DNA of 64,000 bases. Origin: Pseudomonas sp. Irchel s3h14 (GTDB lineage Bacteria > Pseudomonadota > Gammaproteobacteria > Pseudomonadales > Pseudomonadaceae). The stretch covers positions 29,018-93,017 of the forward strand of contig NZ_FYDJ01000021.1 of the NCBI RefSeq assembly GCF_900187425.1, in the 5' to 3' direction. Within the stretch, counting starts at the first letter, position 1; every line of letters begins with the position of its first letter. The position numbers were made by a program, and so were the translations under genes. The notes beneath the pieces were generated by a model that saw nothing but the letters and a program-made list of their open reading frames with translations, had not been told where the DNA came from and searched no databases. Positions 42,255 through 49,934 of the stretch are shown in pieces.

Positions 42255-43176
42255 ATTGCTGCACACCGGCCAGGTCATGATCGACCTGGTCATGGCCGTG
42301 GATAAACTGCCGCATTCGGGCGGCGACGTGCTGGCGCAATCCGCCAGTTTCGAGGCGGGTGGCGGCTTCAATGTGATGGCTGCCGCCCAGCGCAATGGTT
42401 TGCCGGTGGTTTACCTCGGGCGCCACGGCACAGGGCGTTTCGGTGATCTTGCCCGTGAGGCGATGAAGGCTGAAGGTATCCGGATTGGTATCGAGAGCAG
42501 CGCCGAACGGGATACGGGATTGTGCGTCGCGGTAACCGAAGCCTCGGCCGAGCGCAGTTTCATTTCCTATATCGGTGCCGAAGGTGAGCTGACTGCCGAG
42601 GATTTGGCCAGCGTGCCGGTCGAGGCGGGTGACTATGTCTACGTCAGCGGCTACAGCCTGCTGCATGGCGGCAAAGCCCAGGCGCTGGTGGATTGGGTGC
42701 TGGGTTTACCGCGAGGAATCAACGTGGTTTTCGATCCGGGCCCGCTGGTGGATTCGCCGGATGAGCCGTTGATGCAAGCCTTGCTGGCGCGCATCGATCT
42801 ATGGACCAGCAACAGTGTCGAGGCGCTGAAGTTTACCGGTGCGTCGGACATTGCCGAGGCGTTGAACCGGTTGGCCGATCATCTGCCGGCCGACGTGTTG
42901 ATGGTGGTTCGTGACGGCCCGCAAGGGTGCTGGATCAGCCAGCGTGGAGACCGCCAGCATGTGCCGGGTTTCAAGGTTGAGGCGGTGGACAGCAATGGCG
43001 CGGGGGATGCGCATGCCGGGGTATTTGTGGCCGGGTTGGCGCAAGGATTGTTGGCGAGTGAGGCGGCGCGGCGGGCTAATGCGGCGGCTGCGTTGGCGGT
43101 GACTCGATGGGGGCCGGCGACTTCGCCGGGGACTGCTGAGGTGGATGGGTTAATCGGCAAGACCGTTGGCGCCTGA
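42247..43176 (+). CDS. PfkB/ribokinase-family carbohydrate kinase
   Basis: The 309-residue kinase has a GG motif region near the N-terminus (FEAGGGFNVMAAAQRNG near 36) and the C-terminal DSNGAGDAHAGVF motif with predicted catalytic base Asp254. It starts inside the permease gene, so the two are co-translated. With the glycohydrolase it could phosphorylate a sugar released from a nucleoside-like compound; E. coli YegV holds the same place. Substrate unknown. Confidence 0.89.
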   Translation: MPRLLHTGQVMIDLVMAVDKLPHSGGDVLAQSASFEAGGGFNVMAAAQRNGLPVVYLGRHGTGRFGDLAREAMKAEGIRIGIESSAERDTGLCVAVTEASAERSFISYIGAEGELTAEDLASVPVEAGDYVYVSGYSLLHGGKAQALVDWVLGLPRGINVVFDPGPLVDSPDEPLMQALLARIDLWTSNSVEALKFTGASDIAEALNRLADHLPADVLMVVRDGPQGCWISQRGDRQHVPGFKVEAVDSNGAGDAHAGVFVAGLAQGLLASEAARRANAAAALAVTRWGPATSPGTAEVDGLIGKTVGA

Positions 43177-43181
43177 TCTAT

Positions 43182-43279
43182 CGCCTTCGCGAGCAAGCCC
43201 GCTCCCACATTGGTTTTGTGTACGACTCAGATCCAGTGTGGGAGCGGCGGTGCGACGATTCGACTTGCTCGCGAAGGCG
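43182..43279. repeat. Paired inverted repeat (CGCGAGCAAGCCCGC family), copy 2, with altered right arm
   Basis: The left arm matches copy 1. The right arm reads TGTGGGAGCGG, then CGGTGCGACGATTCGA, then CTTGCTCGCGAAGGCG: one G of the usual arm is replaced by 16 bases, which would bulge out of the stem. Confidence 0.85.
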
Positions 43280-43306
43280 GTATCCAATTCAACACAAATC
43301 CTGACC

Positions 43307-43687
43307 TTACCCAACCTTGCGCAACGCCTCGATCAACTCTTGCTTGCGCATGCTCGACCGTCCCGGAATCTTCTTCGCCCGGGCTTCTTTCATCAAGCTG
43401 TCGACGGTCTGGGTTTCGCGCGAAGCCTTGCTGTTTCGCGAATGACCTTCGCGGCTGGCCACCGCGCGTCGAGCCGATTCCTTGCGATCTTCGGCCTTGG
43501 CACTCGCCGGTTTCTTGCGTCCCGAACCACCCTTGCGTTCACCGCCACCCGACTGCTTGTTCACAGTCGCCCAGGCCCGGGCTTCTGCTTCCTCTTTCGA
43601 GACACCCTTGTGCTCGTAGCTCTCTTCGATGTGCTCGGCCTTGCGTTTCTGCTCGGCGGTGTATTTGTCTTTGCTTCCACGAGGCAT
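43307..43687 (-). CDS. Small basic protein with Rho-N-like C-terminus (DUF7218 type)
   Basis: The 126-residue, very charged protein has an N-terminal MPRGSKDKYTAEQKRKAEHI block with an EESYEHKGVSKEEAEARAWA motif, a Lys/Gly/Ser linker, and a C-terminal SAP/Rho-N-like helix pair (SLMKEARAKKIPGRSSMRKQ). Such proteins are often labelled plasmid stabilisation proteins without proof. A nucleic-acid contact is likely from the fold type; no function is known. AGGAG is eight bases before the ATG at 43687. Confidence 0.8.
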   Translation of the reverse strand: MPRGSKDKYTAEQKRKAEHIEESYEHKGVSKEEAEARAWATVNKQSGGGERKGGSGRKKPASAKAEDRKESARRAVASREGHSRNSKASRETQTVDSLMKEARAKKIPGRSSMRKQELIEALRKVG

Positions 43688-43760
43688 GGGATTACTCCTG
43701 CTGCTTGTAGAGTCTCTCAAACGGTCGCAGTCGCGTACGACTGCGACCTGATTCGTCTTG

Positions 43761-44015
43761 TTAAACGTCGAGCTTGCGCGCCGCCTCAACCCCTGCGGCA
43801 CTGAGTTTGATCGGCAAGTTCAACGAGTGCTCACCGGCCTCGTTGCAGATCACATGACCATGCTGGATCAATCCACGATCCTGCAGCGTGGCGAGGGTGC
43901 TGGCCACGACTCTCTCCCCCCGGTAATTGTCCAGGACCTCTTTGCCCAAACCCATTGGATGGGCGTGCAGCAGACGGGTCAGGACTTCTTTCTCAAGGTT
44001 TTTATCGACGTTCAT
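43761..44015 (-). CDS. Small hypothetical protein, winged-helix-like
   Basis: The 84-residue protein is not recognised as a named family. The pattern VLTRLLHAHPMGLGKE, then RVVASTLATLQDRGLIQH, looks like a short winged-helix fold. AGAGG is upstream of the ATG. It lies 73 bases upstream of the DUF7218-type gene on the same strand, so the two may share a transcript. Confidence 0.7.
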   Translation of the reverse strand: MNVDKNLEKEVLTRLLHAHPMGLGKEVLDNYRGERVVASTLATLQDRGLIQHGHVICNEAGEHSLNLPIKLSAAGVEAARKLDV

Positions 44016-44118
44016 GGTTACCTCTTCATGGATGTGGATAGGTCCATTTAATTAGAGTCCTTTACTAGAGGTTGGTCCGCCCCCGATTGGGATTGGTGCC
44101 TGATGAACGACGAACGGT

Positions 44119-45324
44119 CTAGGCTTGCTGCAACGTTTTACTGGTAACGGCTCGGCGCCAGACCAGCCGGCCGACGCTGATCAGCCAGTTCAGTACAGCA
44201 ACCGCCAATACCGTGAGCAACAACGTCCCCATCCCCTGTTCCACGATGATTTTCCCGGCCAGCAACGGGAAGCCGAACACGCCGATAAAGTAGGACAGGC
44301 TGAACAGCAGCAAGGATTGCGCGGTGGTGCCGTGCGGTGCCTCGTTGGCCGCCAGGCCGTTGATCACCGAATAGGTCAGCCCGTAACCGACCCCGAGCAT
44401 CACCGCCGCCAGCACGTAGCTGAACCCGTTGTCGACGACAAACCCGAACATCAGGATCGAGCCCATCATCAAACCCGACAACAGGCAGGACGCCCGGAAC
44501 GGGTCGCGCTTGACCACGAAACCGGCAATCAGCATGCGGCTGCTGATCGCTGCGCTCATGAAGCCGAGGAAGAACAATGAATAGTCGAGTGAACGCGCGG
44601 CGGCGTAGCTGGTTTGAAAACTCGACAGACCGCCGAAAACGCAACCGCCAAGGCCGACCATGATGATCGGAAACACCGCTCTGGACGACAGCACTTGCGC
44701 CGCTGCACGCCAGGAAATTCGTGACACCGATGCCGAATGAGCGGGCGCTTTTTTCAGATGCGAATCCAATCGCCAGAACAGCAACACGCCAATCAGGCTG
44801 GCGGCCGCCGCAAGGTAAAACGCCGCGGTGATCGGATGGCCGAGGGCACTGGCAGCGCGACCTAACAAGGGACCGCTGCCGATCCCGGTCATCATGCTGC
44901 CCGACAGCAGCGCAAAGTATTTCGCGCGTTGGGCGGGCGTTACCAGACTCGCCACAATGATCGGGCCGAGGGTATAGAACACGCCCCAACCCAGCCCCAG
45001 CAATAGCCCGAAAAACAACAGCAGATTGCCGAACCCTGGCGCCAAGGCGAAGCCCAGGCTGGCGACCACCAGCAGAATGCCGAACAGCGCAATCGAGCGC
45101 GCCGCGCCGAGCAAATCGGACAAGTGCCCGGAGACGATCACCGCTGCAAACGTACTGAGCATCGCCGCCGAAATCACACTGCCGGCATCGTGCTCGTTGC
45201 CGCCGCGGGAACCGATCAACAGCGACAGCAAAAAGGTCGAGCCATAGGACAGCGACAGCAGATAGCTGGCCAGGCAAAACAGGCCAAACAATCTGCTGGA
45301 GACTTGGGGTGTTGCGCTAGGCAT
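44119..45324 (-). CDS. MFS transporter
   Basis: The 401-residue inner-membrane carrier has 12 hydrophobic segments and an MFS loop motif GHLSDLLGAARS near residue 66. The substrate is not apparent; it looks like the sugar-efflux or drug-efflux branches. I chose the ATG at 45324 (AAGGA upstream) over an earlier Met at 45360. The HD-domain gene lies 112 bases upstream on the same strand. Confidence 0.83.
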   Translation of the reverse strand: MPSATPQVSSRLFGLFCLASYLLSLSYGSTFLLSLLIGSRGGNEHDAGSVISAAMLSTFAAVIVSGHLSDLLGAARSIALFGILLVVASLGFALAPGFGNLLLFFGLLLGLGWGVFYTLGPIIVASLVTPAQRAKYFALLSGSMMTGIGSGPLLGRAASALGHPITAAFYLAAAASLIGVLLFWRLDSHLKKAPAHSASVSRISWRAAAQVLSSRAVFPIIMVGLGGCVFGGLSSFQTSYAAARSLDYSLFFLGFMSAAISSRMLIAGFVVKRDPFRASCLLSGLMMGSILMFGFVVDNGFSYVLAAVMLGVGYGLTYSVINGLAANEAPHGTTAQSLLLFSLSYFIGVFGFPLLAGKIIVEQGMGTLLLTVLAVAVLNWLISVGRLVWRRAVTSKTLQQA

Positions 45325-45436
45325 GACGCGGTTCCTTGACCCGATAGAAGAGAGCGTCATCTATCTATCACGCAAGGCGTCGATGTCAGGTATGTGGTTA
45401 TCGATTTCAGGGTTAGCGCTGGCCGGAGTAAAGCCT

Positions 45437-46090
45437 TCAGCAGATGCCTACTTCTTCCTTGAACAGCTCCATGAAGCTCTTCAACCGTTCGTGGCGAGTC
45501 TGTGCCAGACGCTGGCCTGTGGTCGTTTTGAATCCGTCCGCCAGGTGCAGAAGTTTGGTCTGGAAATGGTCGAGGCAAAAACGTTTGTCATCGTATTCTC
45601 GTGCCTTCGCCTCAGGATCTTGCGGGTCGTACAAAGCGCTACCCATACGTCCGGCGATGTAAAAGGTGCGCGCCACGCCGAGCATGCCAAGGGAGTCGAG
45701 ACGGTCGGCGTCCTGCATGATTTTCGCTTCGAGCGTGGTCGGCACGATATTGGCGGAAAAACTGTGCGCTTCGATGGCATGGGCAACCGCGCTGATTTTT
45801 GCGCCAGGCCAAGCCATGTCCGCCAACATGATCGATGCCTTCTCGGCGGCCAACCGCGACGCCTGAGAACGCAGCGGCGAGTTCTTCTCTACCGCCACGC
45901 AATCGTGCAACAGCACTGACGCCAGCAGCACCTCAAGATCGCCACCTTCTTCAGCGTGAAGCGTACGCACGTTGTGCCACACCCGCTGCAAGTGCGACAG
46001 ATCGTGCGCGCCGTCCTCTGAGGGTTCCAGCGCGTGGGGCAGCAGTTGCGCAGCGAGGAGTTGCAGTGGCGCGAAAGCATCAGTGTTCAT
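45437..46090 (-). CDS. HD-domain phosphohydrolase (YedJ-like)
   Basis: The 217-residue HD-superfamily hydrolase has metal-ligand motifs HDLSHLQRVWHN near residue 27, LLHDCV near 60 and DADRLDSLG near 129, a complete HD set. Family members hydrolyse phosphate esters of nucleotides; the substrate here is unknown. The ATG at 46090 follows AGGA by five bases. It is divergent from the GNAT gene. Confidence 0.88.
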   Translation of the reverse strand: MNTDAFAPLQLLAAQLLPHALEPSEDGAHDLSHLQRVWHNVRTLHAEEGGDLEVLLASVLLHDCVAVEKNSPLRSQASRLAAEKASIMLADMAWPGAKISAVAHAIEAHSFSANIVPTTLEAKIMQDADRLDSLGMLGVARTFYIAGRMGSALYDPQDPEAKAREYDDKRFCLDHFQTKLLHLADGFKTTTGQRLAQTRHERLKSFMELFKEEVGIC

Positions 46091-46218
46091 AAACATCCTG
46101 TTAAGTAAAAACGTCTTTTGCAGCGACATGCTCCATGGATCAGCTTTGAATTTCCAGTGTGACGAGCGCTGCGCGCCGCCTTAGTATGGCGTTTTCAACT
46201 TTTGACGAAGGCACGTCC

Positions 46219-46698
46219 ATGACGATCGAGATCCGCCCGGCGACCCCGAGCGATGCACCGCAAATCCTCGGGTTCATCACCGAACTGGCCGACTACGAAC
46301 GTGCCCGCCACGAAGTCATCGCCAGCGTCGCCGACATCGAGCGCAGCCTGTTCAGCGAAGGTGCCACCGCCCACGGCCTGATCTGCCTGCGCGACGGCCA
46401 GCCGATCGGTTTCGCGGTGTTCTTCTTCAGCTATTCCACGTGGCTGGGCAGCAACTGCCTGTACCTCGAAGACCTCTACATCACCCCTGATCAGCGTGGC
46501 GGCGGCGCCGGTAAAACCTTGCTGCGTCACCTGGCGAAAATCGCCTGCGCCAATGATTGCGGTCGCTTTGAGTGGAGCGTGCTGGACTGGAACAAACCGG
46601 CGATCGAGTTCTACAAGTCGTTGGGTGCGCAGCCGCAGGAAGAGTGGGTGCGGTATCGGATGGATGGGGCGGTGTTGCGGGAGTTTGCCGAGGGCTAG
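46219..46698 (+). CDS. GNAT N-acetyltransferase (SSAT/thialysine acetyltransferase-like)
   Basis: The 159-residue acetyltransferase has the acetyl-CoA loop DQRGGGAGKTLL near 93 and the SSAT-type run FFFSYSTWLG, then NCLYLEDLYI and FEWSVLDWNKPAIEFYKSLG. This pattern is that of diamine or thialysine acetyltransferases, which use polyamines or lysine analogues. I chose the ATG at 46219 by the family start. A hairpin with a T run follows. Confidence 0.88.
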   Translation: MTIEIRPATPSDAPQILGFITELADYERARHEVIASVADIERSLFSEGATAHGLICLRDGQPIGFAVFFFSYSTWLGSNCLYLEDLYITPDQRGGGAGKTLLRHLAKIACANDCGRFEWSVLDWNKPAIEFYKSLGAQPQEEWVRYRMDGAVLREFAEG

Positions 46699-46717
46699 AT
46701 CGCAACCGGCGTCTATT

Positions 46718-46785
46718 AAAGATCGCAGCCTTCGGCAGCTCCTACACCTATCCGTAGGAGCTGCCGAAGGCTGCGATCTTTTTTT
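46718..46785. repeat. Perfect inverted repeat with T run (GTAGGAGCTGCCGAAGG family), repeat and terminator
   Basis: Perfect 28-base arms (46718-46745, 46754-46781) with an 8-base loop, followed by T run to 46785. It belongs to a Pseudomonas repeat family and can also serve as terminator of the GNAT gene just before the dgoK promoter. Confidence 0.88.
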
Positions 46786-46792
46786 GATTGTA

Positions 46793-46851
46793 TCTCAATA
46801 TATGGGATTGATATTTATATATTGAGATTTTGATGCGTCCGGGTTTATAGT
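46793..46851 (+). promoter_or_regulatory. Promoter/operator B, before dgoK
   Basis: Perfect inverted-repeat arms TCTCAATATAT (46793-46803) and ATATATTGAGA (46817-46827) have a 13-base spacer. The -35 TTGAGA (46822-46827) lies in the second arm, followed by 18 bases and TATAGT (46846-46851). It is almost the twin of promoter A at 34006-34064. Confidence 0.78.
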
Positions 46852-46890
46852 CCAGCTCACTCACTGCCAATAAACAAAACAGGTGAAGCG

Positions 46891-47883
46891 ATGCTGGCGC
46901 AATTGATCGCGCTCGATTGGGGGACAACCTCATTACGTGCTTACAAACTCGCCGCAGGTGGCCAGGTGCTCGAACAGCGTTCGCTGACGTCGGGGATCAT
47001 GCAGTTGCCCAAGACGCCGCGCATGATCGCGGGTCAGGAATGTACCGACGGTTTTGAACTGGCCTTCGATGAGGCCTGCGGTGACTGGCTCGACGCGCAG
47101 CCCGATTTGCCGGTGATTGCGTGCGGCATGGTCGGCAGCGCACAAGGCTGGCGTGAAGCGGCTTACCGCGATACGCCGGCGAACGTCGCCAATCTCGGAA
47201 TCTCCCTACAAACGGTTCGCAGTCTTCGCGGTGTTGATGTGCACATCGTACCGGGCGTGATTCAGCGTTCTCGTTTGCCAAACGTGATGCGTGGCGAAGA
47301 AACCCAGGTGCTCGGTGTCCTGCAGAATCTACCGGCCGAGGCGGGTGGTGATCTGTTGATCGGTCTGCCGGGCAGCCATTCGAAGTGGGTGGAAGTGGCC
47401 GACGGTTGCATCGTGCATTTCGATACCTTCATGACCGGCGAAGTCTTCGCCGTACTCAGCGAGCACAGCATTCTGGGGCGCACTCAGCAAAAGGGTGCGT
47501 CCTTCGATGGCCACGCCTTTGATCGTGGTGTGCAGGTGGCGCTGTCGGCGGATGGCGAGATCGGGCCATTGTCGACATTGTTCAGTGCCCGCAGCCTCGG
47601 GTTGACTGGCGAACTCAGCGCCACCGCCCAACCGGATTACTTGTCCGGTCTGTTGATCGGCCATGAACTGTCAGCGTTGGCGAGTGTTCAGCGGCGCCGA
47701 CGCAACAGCGTTCATCTGCCTTCGATCATCCTCATCGGTAATTCCCAACTCTGTGCCCGCTACAGCCGGGCGCTCGATGCCTGCGGTTTTGCCCGGGTGA
47801 CCCTGGCCGAACAGGCCACCGAGCGCGGCTTGTGGCAGTTGGCAGTTGCCGCCGGACTGATCACACCCAACCCATCCCGTTAA
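46891..47883 (+). CDS. dgoK: 2-dehydro-3-deoxygalactonokinase DgoK
   Basis: DgoK phosphorylates 2-dehydro-3-deoxygalactonate at C6. The 330 residues show the ATPase-fold start LIALDWGTTSLRAY, GLPGSHSKWVEV near residue 155 and HFDTFMTGE near 176. The order dgoK-dgoA-dgoD is as in E. coli dgoKAD. The ribosome site is AGGTGAAG, shared with the leader ORF before the SDR gene. Confidence 0.94.
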   Translation: MLAQLIALDWGTTSLRAYKLAAGGQVLEQRSLTSGIMQLPKTPRMIAGQECTDGFELAFDEACGDWLDAQPDLPVIACGMVGSAQGWREAAYRDTPANVANLGISLQTVRSLRGVDVHIVPGVIQRSRLPNVMRGEETQVLGVLQNLPAEAGGDLLIGLPGSHSKWVEVADGCIVHFDTFMTGEVFAVLSEHSILGRTQQKGASFDGHAFDRGVQVALSADGEIGPLSTLFSARSLGLTGELSATAQPDYLSGLLIGHELSALASVQRRRRNSVHLPSIILIGNSQLCARYSRALDACGFARVTLAEQATERGLWQLAVAAGLITPNPSR

Positions 47884-47902
47884 ACCTGACTGGAGGTCTG
47901 AC

Positions 47903-48523
47903 ATGCTCAAGCAAGCATTGGCGCAAAACGGTCTGATCGCGATTTTGCGTGGCCTGCGCCCGCAAGAAGCGGCAGCCATCGGCGAAGTCCTTTATGCCGC
48001 CGGATTTCGCGTCATCGAAGTGCCGCTTAATTCCCCTGAGCCGTACGAAAGTATCCGCATCCTGCGCAGTACCTTGCCCGCCGATTGCCTGATCGGTGCC
48101 GGCACGGTGTTGACGCCGGAGCAGGTCGAGCAAGTGAAAGCGGCGGGCGGTCAGGTGATCGTCATGCCGCACAGCGATGCCAAGGTGTTGCGCGCAGCAA
48201 AAGCGGCGGGGTTGTTCCTGTCGCCGGGTGTGGCGACGCCGACTGAAGCCTTTGCGGCATTGGCCGAAGGGGCGGACGTGCTGAAGATGTTCCCGGCCGA
48301 GCAGATGGGCCCGGCAGTCGTCAAAGCCTGGCTCGCGGTGCTGCCTGCGGGAACGATTCTGGCGCCGGTCGGCGGGATCACGCCGGACAACATGCAGGTG
48401 TTTATCGACGCGGGCGTCAAAGGTTTCGGCCTCGGTTCCGGGTTGTTCAAACCGGGCATGACTCCTGAGGAAGTGGCCGTAAACGCCAAGGCATATGTCG
48501 CTGCATGGAACGCTCTGCGTTAA
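47903..48523 (+). CDS. dgoA: 2-dehydro-3-deoxy-6-phosphogalactonate aldolase DgoA
   Basis: DgoA splits KDPGal into pyruvate and glyceraldehyde 3-phosphate by a Schiff base. The 206 residues have AILRG (Arg16), VIEVPLNSP with Glu39, AGTVLTPEQV near 66, and VLKMFPAEQ with the predicted Schiff-base Lys128. It is 19 bases after dgoK behind GGAGG. Confidence 0.95.
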   Translation: MLKQALAQNGLIAILRGLRPQEAAAIGEVLYAAGFRVIEVPLNSPEPYESIRILRSTLPADCLIGAGTVLTPEQVEQVKAAGGQVIVMPHSDAKVLRAAKAAGLFLSPGVATPTEAFAALAEGADVLKMFPAEQMGPAVVKAWLAVLPAGTILAPVGGITPDNMQVFIDAGVKGFGLGSGLFKPGMTPEEVAVNAKAYVAAWNALR

Positions 48524-48586
48524 GACTTTTTGGCGCTGTGAGCGCTGCATCTAATAAGAGCTGCACCTACAAAAAGAGAGTACGAG

Positions 48587-49735
48587 ATGAAAATCACTAA
48601 GCTGACCACCTTCATCGTTCCGCCGCGCTGGTGCTTCCTCAAGGTCGAAACCGACGAGGGCGTGACGGGCTGGGGCGAACCCGTGGTCGAGGGCCGCGCT
48701 CACACTGTCGCTGCCGCTGTTGAAGAATTGTCCGACTACCTGATCGGCAAAGACCCACGCAACATTGAAGACATCTGGACCGTACTCTACCGCGGCGGCT
48801 TCTACCGGGGCGGCGCGATCCACATGAGCGCCCTGGCCGGTATCGATCAGGCGTTGTGGGACATCAAGGGCAAGGCTTTGGGTGTGTCGGTCAGCGACCT
48901 GCTCGGTGGGCAGGTGCGGGACAAGATTCGCGTCTATTCGTGGATCGGCGGCGACCGGCCGGCGGACACCGCTCGCGCTGCAAAGGAAGCCGTCGAGCGT
49001 GGTTTCACTGCGGTGAAAATGAACGGCACCGAAGAGCTGCAGTTCCTCGATTCCTTCGAGAAAGTCGACCTGGCCCTGGCTAACGTCGCCGCCGTGCGCG
49101 ATGCGGTGGGGCCGAACGTCGGCATCGGCGTCGACTTCCATGGCCGGGTGCACAAGCCCATGGCCAAGGTGCTGATGAAGGAACTCGACCCGTACAAACT
49201 GATGTTCATCGAAGAGCCGGTGCTCAGCGAAAACTACGAAGCGCTGAAAGAATTGGCGCCGCTGACCAGCACCCCGATTGCCCTCGGTGAGCGGCTGTTC
49301 TCGCGCTGGGATTTCAAGCGTGTGCTCAGCGAAGGTTACGTCGACATCATCCAGCCGGACGCGTCTCACGCCGGCGGCATTACCGAAACCCGCAAGATCG
49401 CCAACATGGCCGAAGCCTACGACGTGGCGTTGGCGCTGCACTGCCCGTTGGGCCCGATTGCACTGGCGGCGTGTCTGCAACTGGACGCGGTTTGCTACAA
49501 CGCGTTCATCCAGGAGCAGAGCCTGGGCATCCACTACAACGAGAGCAATGACCTGCTGGATTACGTCAAGGATCCGCGGGTGTTCGACTACGACAAAGGC
49601 TTCGTGAAAATCCCCAACGGCCCGGGCCTGGGGATCGAGATCAACGAGGAGTACGTGATCGAACGCGCGGCCGTCGGCCACCGCTGGCGCAACCCGATCT
49701 GGCGCCATGCCGATGGCAGTTTTGCTGAGTGGTGA
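48587..49735 (+). CDS. dgoD: D-galactonate dehydratase DgoD
   Basis: DgoD, an enolase-superfamily enzyme, dehydrates galactonate to 2-dehydro-3-deoxygalactonate. The 382 residues equal E. coli GalD in length, and its key residues fall at the same numbers: Mg ligands Asp183, Glu209, Glu235 and catalytic His185 and His285. It is the third gene after promoter B. Function is firm by residue match. Confidence 0.97.
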   Translation: MKITKLTTFIVPPRWCFLKVETDEGVTGWGEPVVEGRAHTVAAAVEELSDYLIGKDPRNIEDIWTVLYRGGFYRGGAIHMSALAGIDQALWDIKGKALGVSVSDLLGGQVRDKIRVYSWIGGDRPADTARAAKEAVERGFTAVKMNGTEELQFLDSFEKVDLALANVAAVRDAVGPNVGIGVDFHGRVHKPMAKVLMKELDPYKLMFIEEPVLSENYEALKELAPLTSTPIALGERLFSRWDFKRVLSEGYVDIIQPDASHAGGITETRKIANMAEAYDVALALHCPLGPIALAACLQLDAVCYNAFIQEQSLGIHYNESNDLLDYVKDPRVFDYDKGFVKIPNGPGLGIEINEEYVIERAAVGHRWRNPIWRHADGSFAEW

Positions 49736-49761
49736 GCGATTTCTAATCCACCGCACATCCC

Positions 49762-49853
49762 CTGTGGGAGCGGGCTTGCTCGCGAAAGCGGTCTATCTGT
49801 TAGCGAAGATGTTGCCTGTGCCGCCGCCTTCGCGAGCAAGCCCGCTCCCACAC
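49762..49853. repeat. Paired inverted repeat (TGTGGGAGCGGGCTTGC family), copy 3
   Basis: Arms CTGTGGGAGCGGGCTTGCTC and its complement near the right end surround a middle of about 37 bases. This copy is in inverted order (GGAGCGGG first) relative to copies 1 and 2. It separates dgoD from the MFS gene. Confidence 0.88.
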
Positions 49854-49934
49854 TAGATCTCCATGGACAGGAAGATTTACGGCAACCCCCCGATTTCACA
49901 TCGACCTCAATAAACATAAGAAGAGGCATTCCCC

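Noticed and set aside
37207..42395. Minus-strand frames of over 500 codons opposite araG/araH and the NCS1 permease
   Set aside because: His/Gln/Arg-rich antisense translations with no motif; the plus-strand genes are well supported.
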